Assembly (NCBI GenBank): GCA_947306475.1 | Contig: CAMZGS010000004.1 | Span: 62,001 to 126,000, forward strand | Direction: 5' to 3' | From: an uncultured Comamonas sp. | Lineage (GTDB): Bacteria; Pseudomonadota; Gammaproteobacteria; Burkholderiales; Burkholderiaceae_C | DNA: 64,000 nucleotides | Shown here: positions 7,964-17,505 of the stretch, in pieces | Layout of the letters: every line of letters begins with the position of its first letter | Position numbering within the stretch: position 1 is the stretch's first letter | Position numbers and translations under genes: made by a program | Notes under the pieces: model-generated | What the model saw: the letters and a program-made list of their open reading frames with translations, nothing else | Told to the model about the DNA's origin: nothing | The model's database searches: none

Positions 7964-8806
7964 ATGAATATTCCGCAAACTTACGTTCAGCAAAAAGCTG
8001 CTGCCTCGGGCAGCAGTTTTTATTACGCCTTCCTCTTTTTGCCTGCCGCGCAGCGTGCAGCCATCACGGCCTTTTATGCGTTCTGCCGCGAAGTGGACGA
8101 CGTGGTCGATGAAACGCAAGACGCCCAGGTGGCAGAACGCAAGCTGGCCTGGTGGAGCCAGGAAGTGAGCCAGGCCTTCGCAGGCCGCCCCACCCATCCG
8201 GTCATGCAGGCGCTCATGCCCCACACCAGCCACTACGGCATTCAGGAAGCGCAGCTGCAGGCCATCATCGAAGGCTGCCAGATGGATCTGGAATACACAC
8301 GCTACCAGGACTACGCCGGCCTGCAACGCTACTGCCATCTGGTTGCCGGCGTGGTGGGCGAAGTGGCCGCCCGCATCTTCGGCCAGACCCAGGAAGCCAC
8401 CACGCAGTACGCCCACACCCTGGGCCAGGCCCTGCAACTGACCAACATCCTGCGCGATGTGGGCGAGGACGCGCAGCGCGGACGCATCTACCTGCCCATC
8501 GAAGAGTTGCAGCGCTTTGAGGTCAAGGCCAGCGACATCATGCATGGCCGCTACTCCGAGCGCTTCACGGCGCTGATGCAGTTTCAGGCCCAGCGCGCGC
8601 ACCAGCTCTACGACCAGGCGCTGGCCCTGCTGCCCGCTGCCGACAGGCGCGCACAAAAGCCGGGGCTGATGATGGCCAGCATCTACCGCACCCTGCTGCG
8701 CGAGATCGAAGCCAGCAACTTCCAGGTGCTGCACCAGCGCATCGCCCTGACGCCGCTGCGCAAGCTCTGGCTGGCCTGGAAGATGCAAGCCCTGGGCCGG
8801 ATGTGA
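7964..8806 (+). CDS. hpnD: Presqualene diphosphate synthase HpnD
   Basis: A 280-residue squalene/phytoene synthase-fold enzyme that condenses two farnesyl diphosphates to presqualene diphosphate, the first step of the HpnDCE squalene route. The Asp-rich motifs are DDVVD (Asp45, 46, 49) and RDVGED (Asp165, Asp169), followed by QRGRIYLP, typical of the family. Starts at 7928 and 7952 are also in frame; I prefer ATG 7964 because the conserved region begins immediately after it (PQTYVQQKAAASGSSFYYAF), but no ribosome site clearly decides. It overlaps hpnE by four bases (GTGA). Confidence 0.93.
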   Translation: MNIPQTYVQQKAAASGSSFYYAFLFLPAAQRAAITAFYAFCREVDDVVDETQDAQVAERKLAWWSQEVSQAFAGRPTHPVMQALMPHTSHYGIQEAQLQAIIEGCQMDLEYTRYQDYAGLQRYCHLVAGVVGEVAARIFGQTQEATTQYAHTLGQALQLTNILRDVGEDAQRGRIYLPIEELQRFEVKASDIMHGRYSERFTALMQFQAQRAHQLYDQALALLPAADRRAQKPGLMMASIYRTLLREIEASNFQVLHQRIALTPLRKLWLAWKMQALGRM

Positions 8807-10155
8807 GCACGGTCGCCGTCATCGGTGGTGGCTGGGCCGGCATGGCTGCCGCCGTCACGCTCGTGCGGGCAGGCGCACACGTCAGCGTCTTTGAAAGCGC
8901 CCGGCATTGGGGCGGACGCGCGCGCGCCTTGAGCATTACCGGCCCCCAGGGCCAGGACTGGCTGGTCGATAACGGGCAGCACATCCTGATCGGCGCCTAC
9001 ACGCAATGCCTGGAGCTGATGAACACCGTGGGGGTGAACACCGCAAGCGCACTGCTGCGCCAACCGCTGGACCTGCGCGACATCCACGGCCAGGGCCTGC
9101 ACCTGCCTGACCTGCCGCCGCCTTTTGACGCTGCTCTGGGCATTGCCCGCACCCGGGGTTGGCGCCTGAGCGACAAGCTCGCCCTGTTGCTGCGTGCCAA
9201 TCGCTGGCAGCAGCAGGGCTTTCGCTGCGGCCCCCATGAGAGCGTGGCCGACCTGTGCGCCGGACTGCCAGAGCGCCTGCTGCGCGACTTTGTCGAGCCG
9301 CTGTGCATCTCGGCTCTCAATCTGCCGATGGAGCACGCCAGCGGCAGCCTCTTCCTGCGCGTGCTGCGCGACAGTCTGTTTGCCGGGCGGGGCGGCTCCA
9401 ACTTCCTGCTGCCGCGTGTGGACATGGGCGCACTCTTTCCCGATGCCGCTGCCCGCTGGCTGGAGCAACAGGGTGCCACCCTGCACCTGGGCCGGCGCGT
9501 GCAGCGACTGCAAGCCAACGCCAGCGGCCAGAGCGGCTGGCTGGTGGACGGGCAGGCCTTCGACGCCGTGCTCCTGGCCACCCACAGCCACGAAGCGGCG
9601 CGACTAGCGCTACAGGCTGCCGGCAACCGCACCCCACACGCCAGCGCCTGCCGCAACTGGGCCAAGGGCGCCGCCGCGCTGGAGCACACCGCGATCGCCA
9701 CCGTGTACGCCTGGGCACCACCTTCGCCCCAGGGCACGCTGCTGCCCACCCCCATGGTGGCCTTGCCCTGCAGCGCCCAGGAGCCGGCGCAATTTGCCTT
9801 CGACAAGGGGCGACTGAACGGGCCGGCCGGCCTGCTGGCCCTGGTGGTCAGCGCCTGCACCCTGCCGCGCCAGGCCCTGCAGGAGCGGGTACTGGCACAG
9901 GCGCGCCAGCAGTTGCAGCTGCCCCGGTTGCAGGGGCTCAAGACCGTGATCGACAAACGCGCCACCTTTGCCTGCACCCCGGCGGTGCAGCGCCCGCCGG
10001 CGGCCATTGCCCCCGACCTGTGGGCCTGTGGGGACTACGTGCAGGGCCCCTACCCCGCAACGCTGGAAGGCGCCGTGCGCTGCGCGCGCACGGTGGCCCA
10101 GGCGGCGCTGCAGGAGTGCGCAAGGATCAGTGGCTCTCCAGATACCACTGGATGA
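8803..10155 (+). CDS. hpnE: Hydroxysqualene dehydroxylase HpnE (FAD-dependent)
   Basis: A 450-residue flavin amine oxidase/phytoene desaturase-like protein. The N-terminal FAD-binding Rossmann motif is visible as VIGGGWAGMAAA (residues ~5-16), and a C-terminal FAD-contact segment WACGDYVQGPYPATLEGA is near residue 410. HpnE reduces hydroxysqualene to squalene, completing the pathway with HpnC and HpnD. It starts with GTG inside the end of hpnD. Its 3' end overlaps the convergent DUF2788 gene by 29 bases. No squalene-hopene cyclase gene is in the window, so whether the product is squalene or hopanoids is not shown. Confidence 0.92.
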   Translation: MSTVAVIGGGWAGMAAAVTLVRAGAHVSVFESARHWGGRARALSITGPQGQDWLVDNGQHILIGAYTQCLELMNTVGVNTASALLRQPLDLRDIHGQGLHLPDLPPPFDAALGIARTRGWRLSDKLALLLRANRWQQQGFRCGPHESVADLCAGLPERLLRDFVEPLCISALNLPMEHASGSLFLRVLRDSLFAGRGGSNFLLPRVDMGALFPDAAARWLEQQGATLHLGRRVQRLQANASGQSGWLVDGQAFDAVLLATHSHEAARLALQAAGNRTPHASACRNWAKGAAALEHTAIATVYAWAPPSPQGTLLPTPMVALPCSAQEPAQFAFDKGRLNGPAGLLALVVSACTLPRQALQERVLAQARQQLQLPRLQGLKTVIDKRATFACTPAVQRPPAAIAPDLWACGDYVQGPYPATLEGAVRCARTVAQAALQECARISGSPDTTG

Positions 10156-10339
10156 TGTACTTGGCGACAAAGCCAATAAAGCCCACCGCCAGCCCCAGGA
10201 ACAGCACAAAGGTGCCGAACTTGCCGGCCTTGGACTCCCAGGCCAGGTGGCCGATGATGAACAGCATGAAGATGATCAGGGCGGCGACCCCGTAGGTCAT
10301 GAAAAATTCGGCAAATTGCTCTTCTGTCAAGCCAAACAC
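10127..10339 (-). CDS. Small DUF2788-family membrane protein
   Basis: A 70-residue protein with two hydrophobic segments (about residues 13-32 and 42-62) separated by a charged turn containing ESKAGKFGTFVLFLGL, the part I associate with DUF2788. Function is unknown. The start is a GTG at 10339 preceded by an AAAGGA ribosome site; an upstream ATG (10420) would add 27 residues of poor, low-conservation sequence. It converges with hpnE, overlapping its last 29 bases, and is divergent from hemH. Confidence 0.72.
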   Translation of the reverse strand: MFGLTEEQFAEFFMTYGVAALIIFMLFIIGHLAWESKAGKFGTFVLFLGLAVGFIGFVAKYIIQWYLESH

Positions 10340-10483
10340 GGCGCATCCTTTGCAAAACTGAAAGCCGCGCGATTGTGCCGCAGGCAGGCAAACCAACACT
10401 GCCGACCATGGGACTGCCACCGCATGCGCATCCTGGTGCCTGCCAGGCCAGCGCCTCTGGTGGACTCATGCACAATCGCGCCC

Positions 10484-11524
10484 ATGCGTTTTGCCCCAGA
10501 GCCCCCCGCCCCCGCAGCCCACGCTGCGCGCACCGCCATCCTGCTGTGCAACCTCGGCACCCCAGCCGCCCCCACCGCCGCCGCCGTGCGCCCCTATCTG
10601 GCCGAGTTCCTTGGCGATCAGCGCGTCGTTGAAATTCCCAGGCTGCTGTGGTGGCCCATCCTGCACGGCATCATCCTGCGCCTGCGCCCCAGGGCCTCCG
10701 CCGAAAAGTACCGGCAGGTCTGGGACCAGGGCGGCGCCAGCGGCTCGCCCCTGCTGCACTGGACGCAAGTGCAGGTCAGGATGCTGCGCGGCTGGCTCAG
10801 TCACGCCGACGCCGGTGGTGTGCTGGTGGCAGCGGCCATGCGCTACGGCAGCCCCAGCATCGCCAGCCAGCTCGATGCCCTCAAGGCCCAGGGCGCGCAG
10901 CGCATCCTGATCCTGCCGCTCTACCCGCAATACTCCTGCACCACCACCGCCAGCGTGTGCGATGCCGTCTATGCCTGGGCCAGCACCCAGCGCCACATTC
11001 CAGAGCTGCGCTTTGTGCAGCGCTATTACGACCACCCCGGCTATATCGCCGCACTGGCCGCCAGCGTGCGTGCCCACTGGCAGGACCACGGCCGCGCGGA
11101 GAAGCTGCTGATGAGCTTCCATGGCGTGCCACTGCGCACACGCACCCTGGGCGACCCCTACATCGACGAATGCCACGCCACCGGCCAGCTGCTGGCCCAG
11201 GCCCTGGGCCTGAGCGAGCAGGACTACTGCATCACCTTCCAGTCGCGCTTTGGCAAGGCACAGTGGGTCGAGCCCTACACCCAGCCCACCGTGGAAGCGC
11301 TGGCGCGCAGCGGCACATGCAGCCTGGATGTGATCTGCCCGGGCTTTACCAGCGACTGCATCGAGACGCTGGAAGAAATCAACATGGAAGTGCGCCAGGC
11401 GTTTCTGGAGAACGGCGGGCAGGAGTACCGCTACATCCCCTGCCTGAACGACCGTGCCGACTGGATCACGGCGCTGCGCGACATCGGACTGCAACACCTG
11501 CAAGGCTGGCCCGTGCAGGGCTGA
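10484..11524 (+). CDS. hemH: Ferrochelatase
   Basis: A 346-residue enzyme inserting Fe2+ into protoporphyrin IX, the last step of heme synthesis, usually cytoplasmic and membrane-associated. Family signatures are the N-terminal LLCNLGTP, the LPLYPQYSCTTTAS segment, SFHGVP with the catalytic/metal-ligand His213, and CPGFTSDCIETLEEI near the C-terminus with the conserved Glu. I take ATG 10484: the frame stays open upstream, but the homologous region begins only a few residues after this Met and it fits the family length. It is divergent from the DUF2788 gene, with 144 bases between them. Confidence 0.94.
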   Translation: MRFAPEPPAPAAHAARTAILLCNLGTPAAPTAAAVRPYLAEFLGDQRVVEIPRLLWWPILHGIILRLRPRASAEKYRQVWDQGGASGSPLLHWTQVQVRMLRGWLSHADAGGVLVAAAMRYGSPSIASQLDALKAQGAQRILILPLYPQYSCTTTASVCDAVYAWASTQRHIPELRFVQRYYDHPGYIAALAASVRAHWQDHGRAEKLLMSFHGVPLRTRTLGDPYIDECHATGQLLAQALGLSEQDYCITFQSRFGKAQWVEPYTQPTVEALARSGTCSLDVICPGFTSDCIETLEEINMEVRQAFLENGGQEYRYIPCLNDRADWITALRDIGLQHLQGWPVQG

Positions 11525-11553
11525 GCCAGGGCAGACGCCGGGCCCGAAAAGTC

Positions 11554-11579
11554 TTCTTATGCATATTTCGACATAAGAA
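11554..11579. promoter_or_regulatory. Inverted repeat TTCTTATG-N10-CATAAGAA upstream of the rhodanese gene
   Basis: A perfect 8-base inverted repeat with a 10-base A+T-rich spacer lies 30 bases after hemH and ~90 bases before the rhodanese start. There is no T-run, so it is a weak candidate for a terminator. Its symmetry and position suit an operator controlling the sulfur genes downstream. Confidence 0.4.
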
Positions 11580-11669
11580 AACAGAAAAAACGTCGTTCTC
11601 ACAATACAACACCGGGCGCACAATTGCCGCCCCTGCACGTTTTTTCCCTTTTTGGGTTTGATCCAGCTC

Positions 11670-12635
11670 ATGTCCCACCGCATCCTGACCCTAGGGCTTT
11701 TACTAGCCTCATCCCATGCTTTCGCTGCCCCACCGCTGCTGAGCCCGAAAAATCTGGCTGCGCTGCTGGAGCAACCCCAGGTGCGCGTGATCGACATCCG
11801 CGATGCCAGGAGCTTTGCCGCCAACCACATCGTCAACGCCGTCAACGCCCCCTACGCCCAGTGGCGCGGCCCGGCCAGCAACCCCGGTGAACTGCCTCCG
11901 CAGGAGCAGCTCGTCGCCCTGGTGCAGCAGCTGGGGCTGACGCCCGACACCCACGCCGTGGTGGTCTCCACCGGCAAGGATGCCACCGACTTTGGCGCCA
12001 GCGCGCGCGTGTACTGGACGCTCAAGTCCCTGGGCCTGACCGAACTGTCCATCGTCAACGGCGGCATGCAGGCCTGGGAAGCGGCCAAGCTGCCGCAGAC
12101 GCAGGCGGTCACCGTCATTGCCCCCTCCAGCTACGCCCCCACCTTCGACACCCGCTGGCTGGCCACGCGCGAGCAGGTCGTGCAGCACGTGCAGCAGCGG
12201 GATGCGCTGCTGCTGGACTCGCGTCCGGCCGCCTTCTTCCAGGGCAACACCCAGGCACCAGCTGCCAAGGCCGCAGGCACCTTGCCGGGCGCCAGAAACT
12301 TCGACTTCAACCAGTGGTTCAACCCGGGCAGCAGCGCTTTCAACCAGGCCACGGCCGCGCAGGTGACCAGCCGGATCCAGCTGCCCAGCGCCGCATCCGA
12401 CGCCGGGCAGGTGCAGCCCACGGTGGCCTTTTGCAACACTGGCCACTGGGCCGCCACCGAGTGGTTTGCCATCAGCGAAATTGCCGGGCAACCCAACACC
12501 AGGCTGTACGCCGGCTCCATGGTCGATTGGACGCAGGCCCCCCAGCCCCTGCCCCTGGAGAACGCCCCCAGCCGGGGCGAGCAGCTGCGCCGCATGTTCC
12601 TCAAGTCCCTGGACGGCCTGTTCAAGAAGTCCTGA
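11670..12635 (+). CDS. Periplasmic two-domain rhodanese (sulfurtransferase)
   Basis: A 321-residue protein with a cleavable signal peptide ([19 protein letters not shown]) and two rhodanese domains (about residues 28-145 and 165-300). Rhodaneses move sulfane sulfur from donors such as thiosulfate through an active-site Cys. Only the second domain has it: Cys255 in AFCNTGHWA. In the first domain the corresponding loop is VVSTGKDATDFG with no Cys, so that domain is probably structural, as in many tandem rhodaneses. An in-frame ATG six codons upstream is less likely because the signal sequence is cleaner from 11670. It precedes a thiosulfate-permease homologue on the same strand, which suggests a shared sulfur role. 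Confidence 0.85.
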   Translation: MSHRILTLGLLLASSHAFAAPPLLSPKNLAALLEQPQVRVIDIRDARSFAANHIVNAVNAPYAQWRGPASNPGELPPQEQLVALVQQLGLTPDTHAVVVSTGKDATDFGASARVYWTLKSLGLTELSIVNGGMQAWEAAKLPQTQAVTVIAPSSYAPTFDTRWLATREQVVQHVQQRDALLLDSRPAAFFQGNTQAPAAKAAGTLPGARNFDFNQWFNPGSSAFNQATAAQVTSRIQLPSAASDAGQVQPTVAFCNTGHWAATEWFAISEIAGQPNTRLYAGSMVDWTQAPQPLPLENAPSRGEQLRRMFLKSLDGLFKKS

Positions 12636-12681
12636 TCCACCTTCCAGCCAGCCCGGCTGCTGCCCAGGGCTTGCGCTCCTG

Positions 12682-12773
12682 AAAACAAAGCTTCTGGCGC
12701 TGACCAGCAAAGGATTTCACTGATAAATCCACCTGAAATCCTTTTTCATCAAGCGCCAGCAGCTCTTCTTTTT
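12682..12773. repeat. Palindromic dispersed repeat, copy A
   Basis: An imperfect ~90-base inverted repeat between the rhodanese and permease genes. The left arm runs CTTCTGGCGCTGACCAGC then AAAGGATTTCA; the right arm, read in reverse complement, is GAGCTGCTGGCGCTTGATG then AAAGGATTTCA. It shares arms with copies at 25263, 41377 and 58277. It can form a long hairpin ending in a T-rich tract, so it may reduce transcription into the permease gene. Confidence 0.85.
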
Positions 12774-12797
12774 CATTCTCACCTCTCTTTTCCTTCC

Positions 12798-13892
12798 ATG
12801 AAACGACTCCCCCTGGCCCTGGTGATGGGCGCGTTTGCTTTCTGGCTGCTGTGGAGCGTCTCGGCGCGCCAGGCGCTTTTGTTTGTCGTGGGCATCGGCC
12901 TGGGCGCCGTGCTTGCCGGTCAGCGCTTTGGCTTCACCACCGGCTGGCGCATGCTGATCGAAGACAAGGACCCCGCAGGCGTCTTTGGCCAGCTGCTGCT
13001 CTTGGCGCTGGCCGCTGCCCTGGCCATGCCCCTGCTGGGCCACTTCCCTGAGCTGACCGCCGCGCTTGGGCCACCGAGTGTGAGCCTGCTGATCGGCGCC
13101 TTTGTGTTTGGCCTGTGCATGCAGATTGCCGATGGCTGCGGCAGCGGCACGCTGTACAAGGCCGGGCTGGGCATTCCGATGAATGCCGCCATCCTGCCGG
13201 TGTTTGCCATTGGCAGCTTTCTGGGCAGCTGGCACCTGGGCTGGTGGCTGGATCTGGGCCGCGCGCCCGCCGTGGGGCTGGTGAGCCACTGGGGCTGGGG
13301 CACGGCACTGGCGGTCACGCTGGCCGCTCTGGGCGCGGTGGCGGCAGGGGTCGCCTGGTACACCCGACGTGCCAATAGCGCACTGGGCCTGGCACCGCGC
13401 GCGCTGTGGAGCCGCAAGTGGCTGATCGGCGCGGTGCTGCTGGCGCTGCTGGCCACCTTGAATCTGGTGATCGCCGGCCAGCCCTGGGGTGTGGTCTATG
13501 GCTTTGGCCTGTGGGCTGCCAAGATCGCGCAGGCTGGTGGCCTGGACTTTGCCGGCAACTGGTTCTGGAGCCAGCCGGGCAACGCCGTGCGCCTGCAGGA
13601 GACAGTGCTGCTGGACGTGACCAGCATCACCAACATCGGCATTCTGGCTGGTGCCCTGTGGATCAGCGCTGGCCACCCCAGCGCGGGCAAAAAGCTCACC
13701 GGCCAGCAGTGGCTGGTGGCACTGGCCGCTGGCCTGCTGCTGGGCTACAGCTCGCGCCTGGCTTTTGGCTGCAACGTCGGGGCCATGCTCTCGGGCATCT
13801 CCACCGGCTCCATCCACGGCTGGATCTGGGTGCCCCTGGCCTTTGCCGGCACCATTTTTGGTCTGCGCATCCGCCGTCACTTTGGTTTTTAA
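12798..13892 (+). CDS. YeeE/YedE-family thiosulfate permease (TsuA-like)
   Basis: A 364-residue inner-membrane protein with about nine or ten helices arranged as two related halves. Each half has the family Cys-glycine signature: MQIADGCGSGTLYKAG and AFGCNVGAMLSGISTGSIHG. In E. coli YeeE/TsuA these cysteines pass thiosulfate through the membrane. The upstream periplasmic rhodanese fits the same substrate. The gene is followed after 12 bases by a small membrane protein gene, so the two are surely co-transcribed. TsuB-like TusA-fold partner genes are not seen. Confidence 0.85.
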   Translation: MKRLPLALVMGAFAFWLLWSVSARQALLFVVGIGLGAVLAGQRFGFTTGWRMLIEDKDPAGVFGQLLLLALAAALAMPLLGHFPELTAALGPPSVSLLIGAFVFGLCMQIADGCGSGTLYKAGLGIPMNAAILPVFAIGSFLGSWHLGWWLDLGRAPAVGLVSHWGWGTALAVTLAALGAVAAGVAWYTRRANSALGLAPRALWSRKWLIGAVLLALLATLNLVIAGQPWGVVYGFGLWAAKIAQAGGLDFAGNWFWSQPGNAVRLQETVLLDVTSITNIGILAGALWISAGHPSAGKKLTGQQWLVALAAGLLLGYSSRLAFGCNVGAMLSGISTGSIHGWIWVPLAFAGTIFGLRIRRHFGF

Positions 13893-13904
13893 GCGAGGTC
13901 CTGC

Positions 13905-14111
13905 ATGTCCAACGCATCCCCACAATCCACTCCCCAGGCCCACACCTCCAGCACCTGGGCACTGCGCATCGTCTTCTGGCTGCTGCTGATCGGCTTTCTG
14001 GCTTGGGACGTCATGCACTCGGCCCCCATCGATCTGCGCTTTGAAAAGCCTCTGATTGCCGCCGGCTCCGGCCAAAGCAGCGTGGGCGGGCACTGCTCCA
14101 TGCCAGACTAA
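13905..14111 (+). CDS. Small single-pass membrane protein with C-terminal Cys, unknown function
   Basis: A 68-residue protein I do not recognise. Residues 1-21 are Ser/Thr/Gln-rich; one hydrophobic segment (about 22-37) follows an Arg, so the tail should face the periplasm. The ~30-residue tail ends GGHCSMPD with the only Cys of the protein. It starts 12 bases after the permease gene and is followed by a strong terminator, so it belongs to the permease transcript. It could be an accessory subunit of the permease or a thiol partner of the periplasmic rhodanese; both are guesses. The start ATG follows an AGCGAGG purine stretch that can serve as ribosome site. Confidence 0.7.
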   Translation: MSNASPQSTPQAHTSSTWALRIVFWLLLIGFLAWDVMHSAPIDLRFEKPLIAAGSGQSSVGGHCSMPD

Positions 14112-14130
14112 GCGCCGTTTAGCGCACAGC

Positions 14131-14160
14131 AAAAAGGGCACCTTGAAGGCGCCCTTTTTT
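14131..14160. terminator. Bidirectional intrinsic terminator
   Basis: AAAAAGGGC-A-CCTT, a short turn, AAGG-C-GCCCTTTTTT forms a hairpin with A- and T-runs on its two sides. It lies between the small membrane protein gene (+) and the macB-like permease gene (-), whose 3' ends face each other, so it can end both. Confidence 0.85.
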
Positions 14161-14198
14161 ATGGCTGGCTTTCTGGCTGACCCGCTGGAGCCACCGCC

Positions 14199-15404
14199 TT
14201 ACTCATGGCGCAAGGCCTCGATGGGGTCGAGCCGCGCGGCGCGCCGCGCCGGGAAGTAGCCAAACAGCACGCCAATGGCCGCCGAGAACACGAATGACAG
14301 CATGTTGATGCCCGCGTTGAAGACATAGGGCACCTGCATCACCTGCGTCAGCACCAGCGAGGCCACCGTGGCCAAGGCGATACCGACCAAGCCACCCAGG
14401 GCGGCCAGCACCACCGCCTCAATCAAGAACTGCAGCAGCACCTCGCGCTCCAGCGCGCCAATGGCCAGGCGCAGGCCAATTTCGCGCGTGCGCTCGGTCA
14501 CGCTCACCAGCATGATGTTCATGATGCCAATGCCGCCCACCAGCAGACTCACTGCAGCCACGGCGCCCAGCAGCGTGGTCATCACCTGCGTGGCACCAGC
14601 CATGGTGTCGGCCAGTTGCTTGGTGTCGAGCACGTTGAAGTTGTCCTCATCGCCCGGCGAGAGCTTGCGCAGCTCACGCAGCAACTGGTTGAGGTTGGCC
14701 TTGACGCGCTCGGGATCGCTGCCCTCGGACATGGATACCAGAATGGTGTTCAGGCGCTGATTGCCTGTCACACGCCGCTGCAAGGTGTTCAGAGGCAGCA
14801 GCACCAGATCGTCCTGGTCGTTGCCGAAGGCGCCCTGCCCCTTGGAGCCCAGCAGACCGATGACCTCGCACGAGAAGGATTTCACGCGCACCTTCTCGCC
14901 CAGCACCTGCGGGTTGTTGTTGAACAGCTCGCGATGCAGGGTGGCACCGATCAGGCACACCGCAGCGCCGGCGCGCTCTTCCTGCCGGGTGAAGGAGCGG
15001 CCCTGCTCCAGCCGCCAGTTACCGGTCACCAGCCAGTCGTTGGTACTACCGATGAAACTGGTATTCCAGTTGCGGCCATTGGCCACCACGGTGCCGGCAG
15101 AGCGGGCCTCGGGCGCCACGGCGGCAACACCGCCCATCTGCTGAGCGATGATGGTGGCATCGGTCACCTTGAAGGCTGGCGCTGGCGTGGCCCCCGGCCC
15201 CATGCGCTGGCCCGAGCGCACTTGCAGCAGATTGCTGCCCAGGCCGGCAATCTGGTTCTGCACGGCCTGCGTGGCGCCATTGCCCAGGGTGACCATGGTG
15301 ATCACGGCGCTCACGCCAATCACAATGCCCAGGATGGTCAGAAAGGAGCGCAGCAGATTGCGCCGGATGGAGCGCAACGCCAGCAGGATGGTGTTCCACA
15401 GCAT
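14199..15404 (-). CDS. MacB-like ABC transporter permease
   Basis: A 401-residue permease with an N-terminal membrane helix (about 20-42), a MacB-type periplasmic domain (about 50-250) and three C-terminal FtsX-type helices (from about 275), including GGIGIMNIMLVSVTERTREIG, the signature of this family. It is the membrane half of a split MacB: the ATPase is the separate gene just upstream (2 bases apart). With the adaptor and NodT-type outer-membrane factor it should form a tripartite exporter for macrolides, peptides or siderophores; the substrate cannot be told. Confidence 0.9.
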   Translation of the reverse strand: MLWNTILLALRSIRRNLLRSFLTILGIVIGVSAVITMVTLGNGATQAVQNQIAGLGSNLLQVRSGQRMGPGATPAPAFKVTDATIIAQQMGGVAAVAPEARSAGTVVANGRNWNTSFIGSTNDWLVTGNWRLEQGRSFTRQEERAGAAVCLIGATLHRELFNNNPQVLGEKVRVKSFSCEVIGLLGSKGQGAFGNDQDDLVLLPLNTLQRRVTGNQRLNTILVSMSEGSDPERVKANLNQLLRELRKLSPGDEDNFNVLDTKQLADTMAGATQVMTTLLGAVAAVSLLVGGIGIMNIMLVSVTERTREIGLRLAIGALEREVLLQFLIEAVVLAALGGLVGIALATVASLVLTQVMQVPYVFNAGINMLSFVFSAAIGVLFGYFPARRAARLDPIEALRHE

Positions 15405-15406
15405 GG

Positions 15407-16140
<734 letters not shown>

Positions 16141-16144
<4 letters not shown>

Positions 16145-17478
16145 GCGCCCGCTCCTGCAGCGCGCTGGTCGGTAATGACCAGATCGCCTTCCTTGAGCTC
16201 CTGGCTTTGCACCTCGGTCATGCGGCCATCGGAGAGGCCTGTGCGCACCTGCAACTGCTGGGGCTGCTCCTTGCCATCCACCTGACGCAGCACCCACAGC
16301 TTGCGTGCCTGTCCGGGGGCACTGCCCTCTGGGCGGGCGCCACCGGGGTTACGGTTGCGCGCCGGCCCACGCGGCATGATCTGATCGACCAGTCCCGTGC
16401 CCCCCTTGGGCTTGGCAGCGGCTGCACCATTTTCCAGGGGGGTGAAGCGCAGCGCCGCATTGGGCACCAGCAGCACGCCCTTGCGTTCTGTGGCATTGAT
16501 GGTGGCGCTGGCGGTCATGCCTGGGCGCAGGCTCAGGTCGTGGTTATCCACTTCCAGACGCGCCACGTAGGTGACTACGTTGTCGGTCTTGGTAGCGCCG
16601 TAGTCCACACGCGTGACGTTGGCCGGGTAGTTGCGCGCGGGGTAGGCGCTTACCGTAAAGCTGGCCGTTTGGCCTTGCTGCACACCGCCCACGTCGGCCT
16701 CATCCACAGCCACTTCTAGGCGCAGCTGTTTAAGGTCTTCGGCCACCGTGAACAAGGTCACGGCCTGCAGCGAAGCCGCCACGGCGTTGCCCGGATCGAC
16801 CGAGCGCGTCAGGATCACCCCATCGATGGGCGACTTGATGGCAGCCTTGGACAAATCGGTCTCCACCGTCACCAGCGAGGCCCTGGCATCGTCCACGCTG
16901 GCCTTGGCCGCCTGCACATCGGCCTGGGCACGCTCCAGCGCTGCGCGCCCGCCATCCAGCTCTGCGGCCGAGGGCAGCTTGCCGCCCGAGATGCGCTGCA
17001 CTTCCTCCAGACGCTTCATGTTGGCCTCGGCCTCACGCAGCGAAGCCTGCGATTGCACCAAGCGTGCCTGAGCGGAAGCCAGGGCAGCGCGCGAGCGGCC
17101 CAGCTGGGCATTGAGCTTGTCGGTGTCCAGCTCCACCAGCACCTGGCCCTTTTTGACCTCATCGTTCACATCCACCAGCACACGGCGCACGGTGCCGGAA
17201 AGCTCCGAGCCGACGTTCACCGTGCGCGTTGGCTGCAAGGTGCCGTTGGCCGACACCGTCAATGCCAGATCACCGCGCTTGACCGGCTCGGTCACATACA
17301 GCGGTCTGGCCTGGGCAGCAGCACGTTTTTGCCACCAGATGCCGCCCCCGACGGCAACGGCCACCGCCACCGCCCCCAGCCACAGCGTGGGGCTTTGCCA
17401 CCAACGGCGTTGCAGGCCATCGCCCAACAGTTCCTGTACTGCCTGTGCATCGGCAGCGGAGTTGTTCTTTTGCTTCAT
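16141..17478 (-). CDS. MacA-like periplasmic adaptor (membrane fusion) protein
   Basis: A 445-residue protein with a short cytoplasmic N-terminus, one membrane anchor (about residues 30-49, ending in WWQKRAAA), split lipoyl-like motifs (GSELSGTVRRVLVDVNDEVK and KSPIDGVILTRSVDPGNAV) around an Ala-rich coiled-coil hairpin (about 120-205), then barrel domains. A Gly/Pro/Arg-rich insert near residues 345-385 is unusual and probably a flexible loop. It bridges the ABC pump to the outer-membrane factor encoded 27 bases upstream. Confidence 0.9.
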
Positions 17479-17505
17479 CTTCTGGGTTTCCCTGGTTGTT
17501 CGGTC

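Noticed and set aside
7115-8788. 557-codon open frame on the minus strand opposite the DUF3334 and hpnD genes
   Set aside because: Antisense shadow; hpnD has its full catalytic motifs on the plus strand.
9968-10483. Upstream extension of the hemH frame into hpnE and the DUF2788 gene
   Set aside because: Translation is Arg/Pro-rich shadow of other genes; ferrochelatase homology starts just after ATG 10484.
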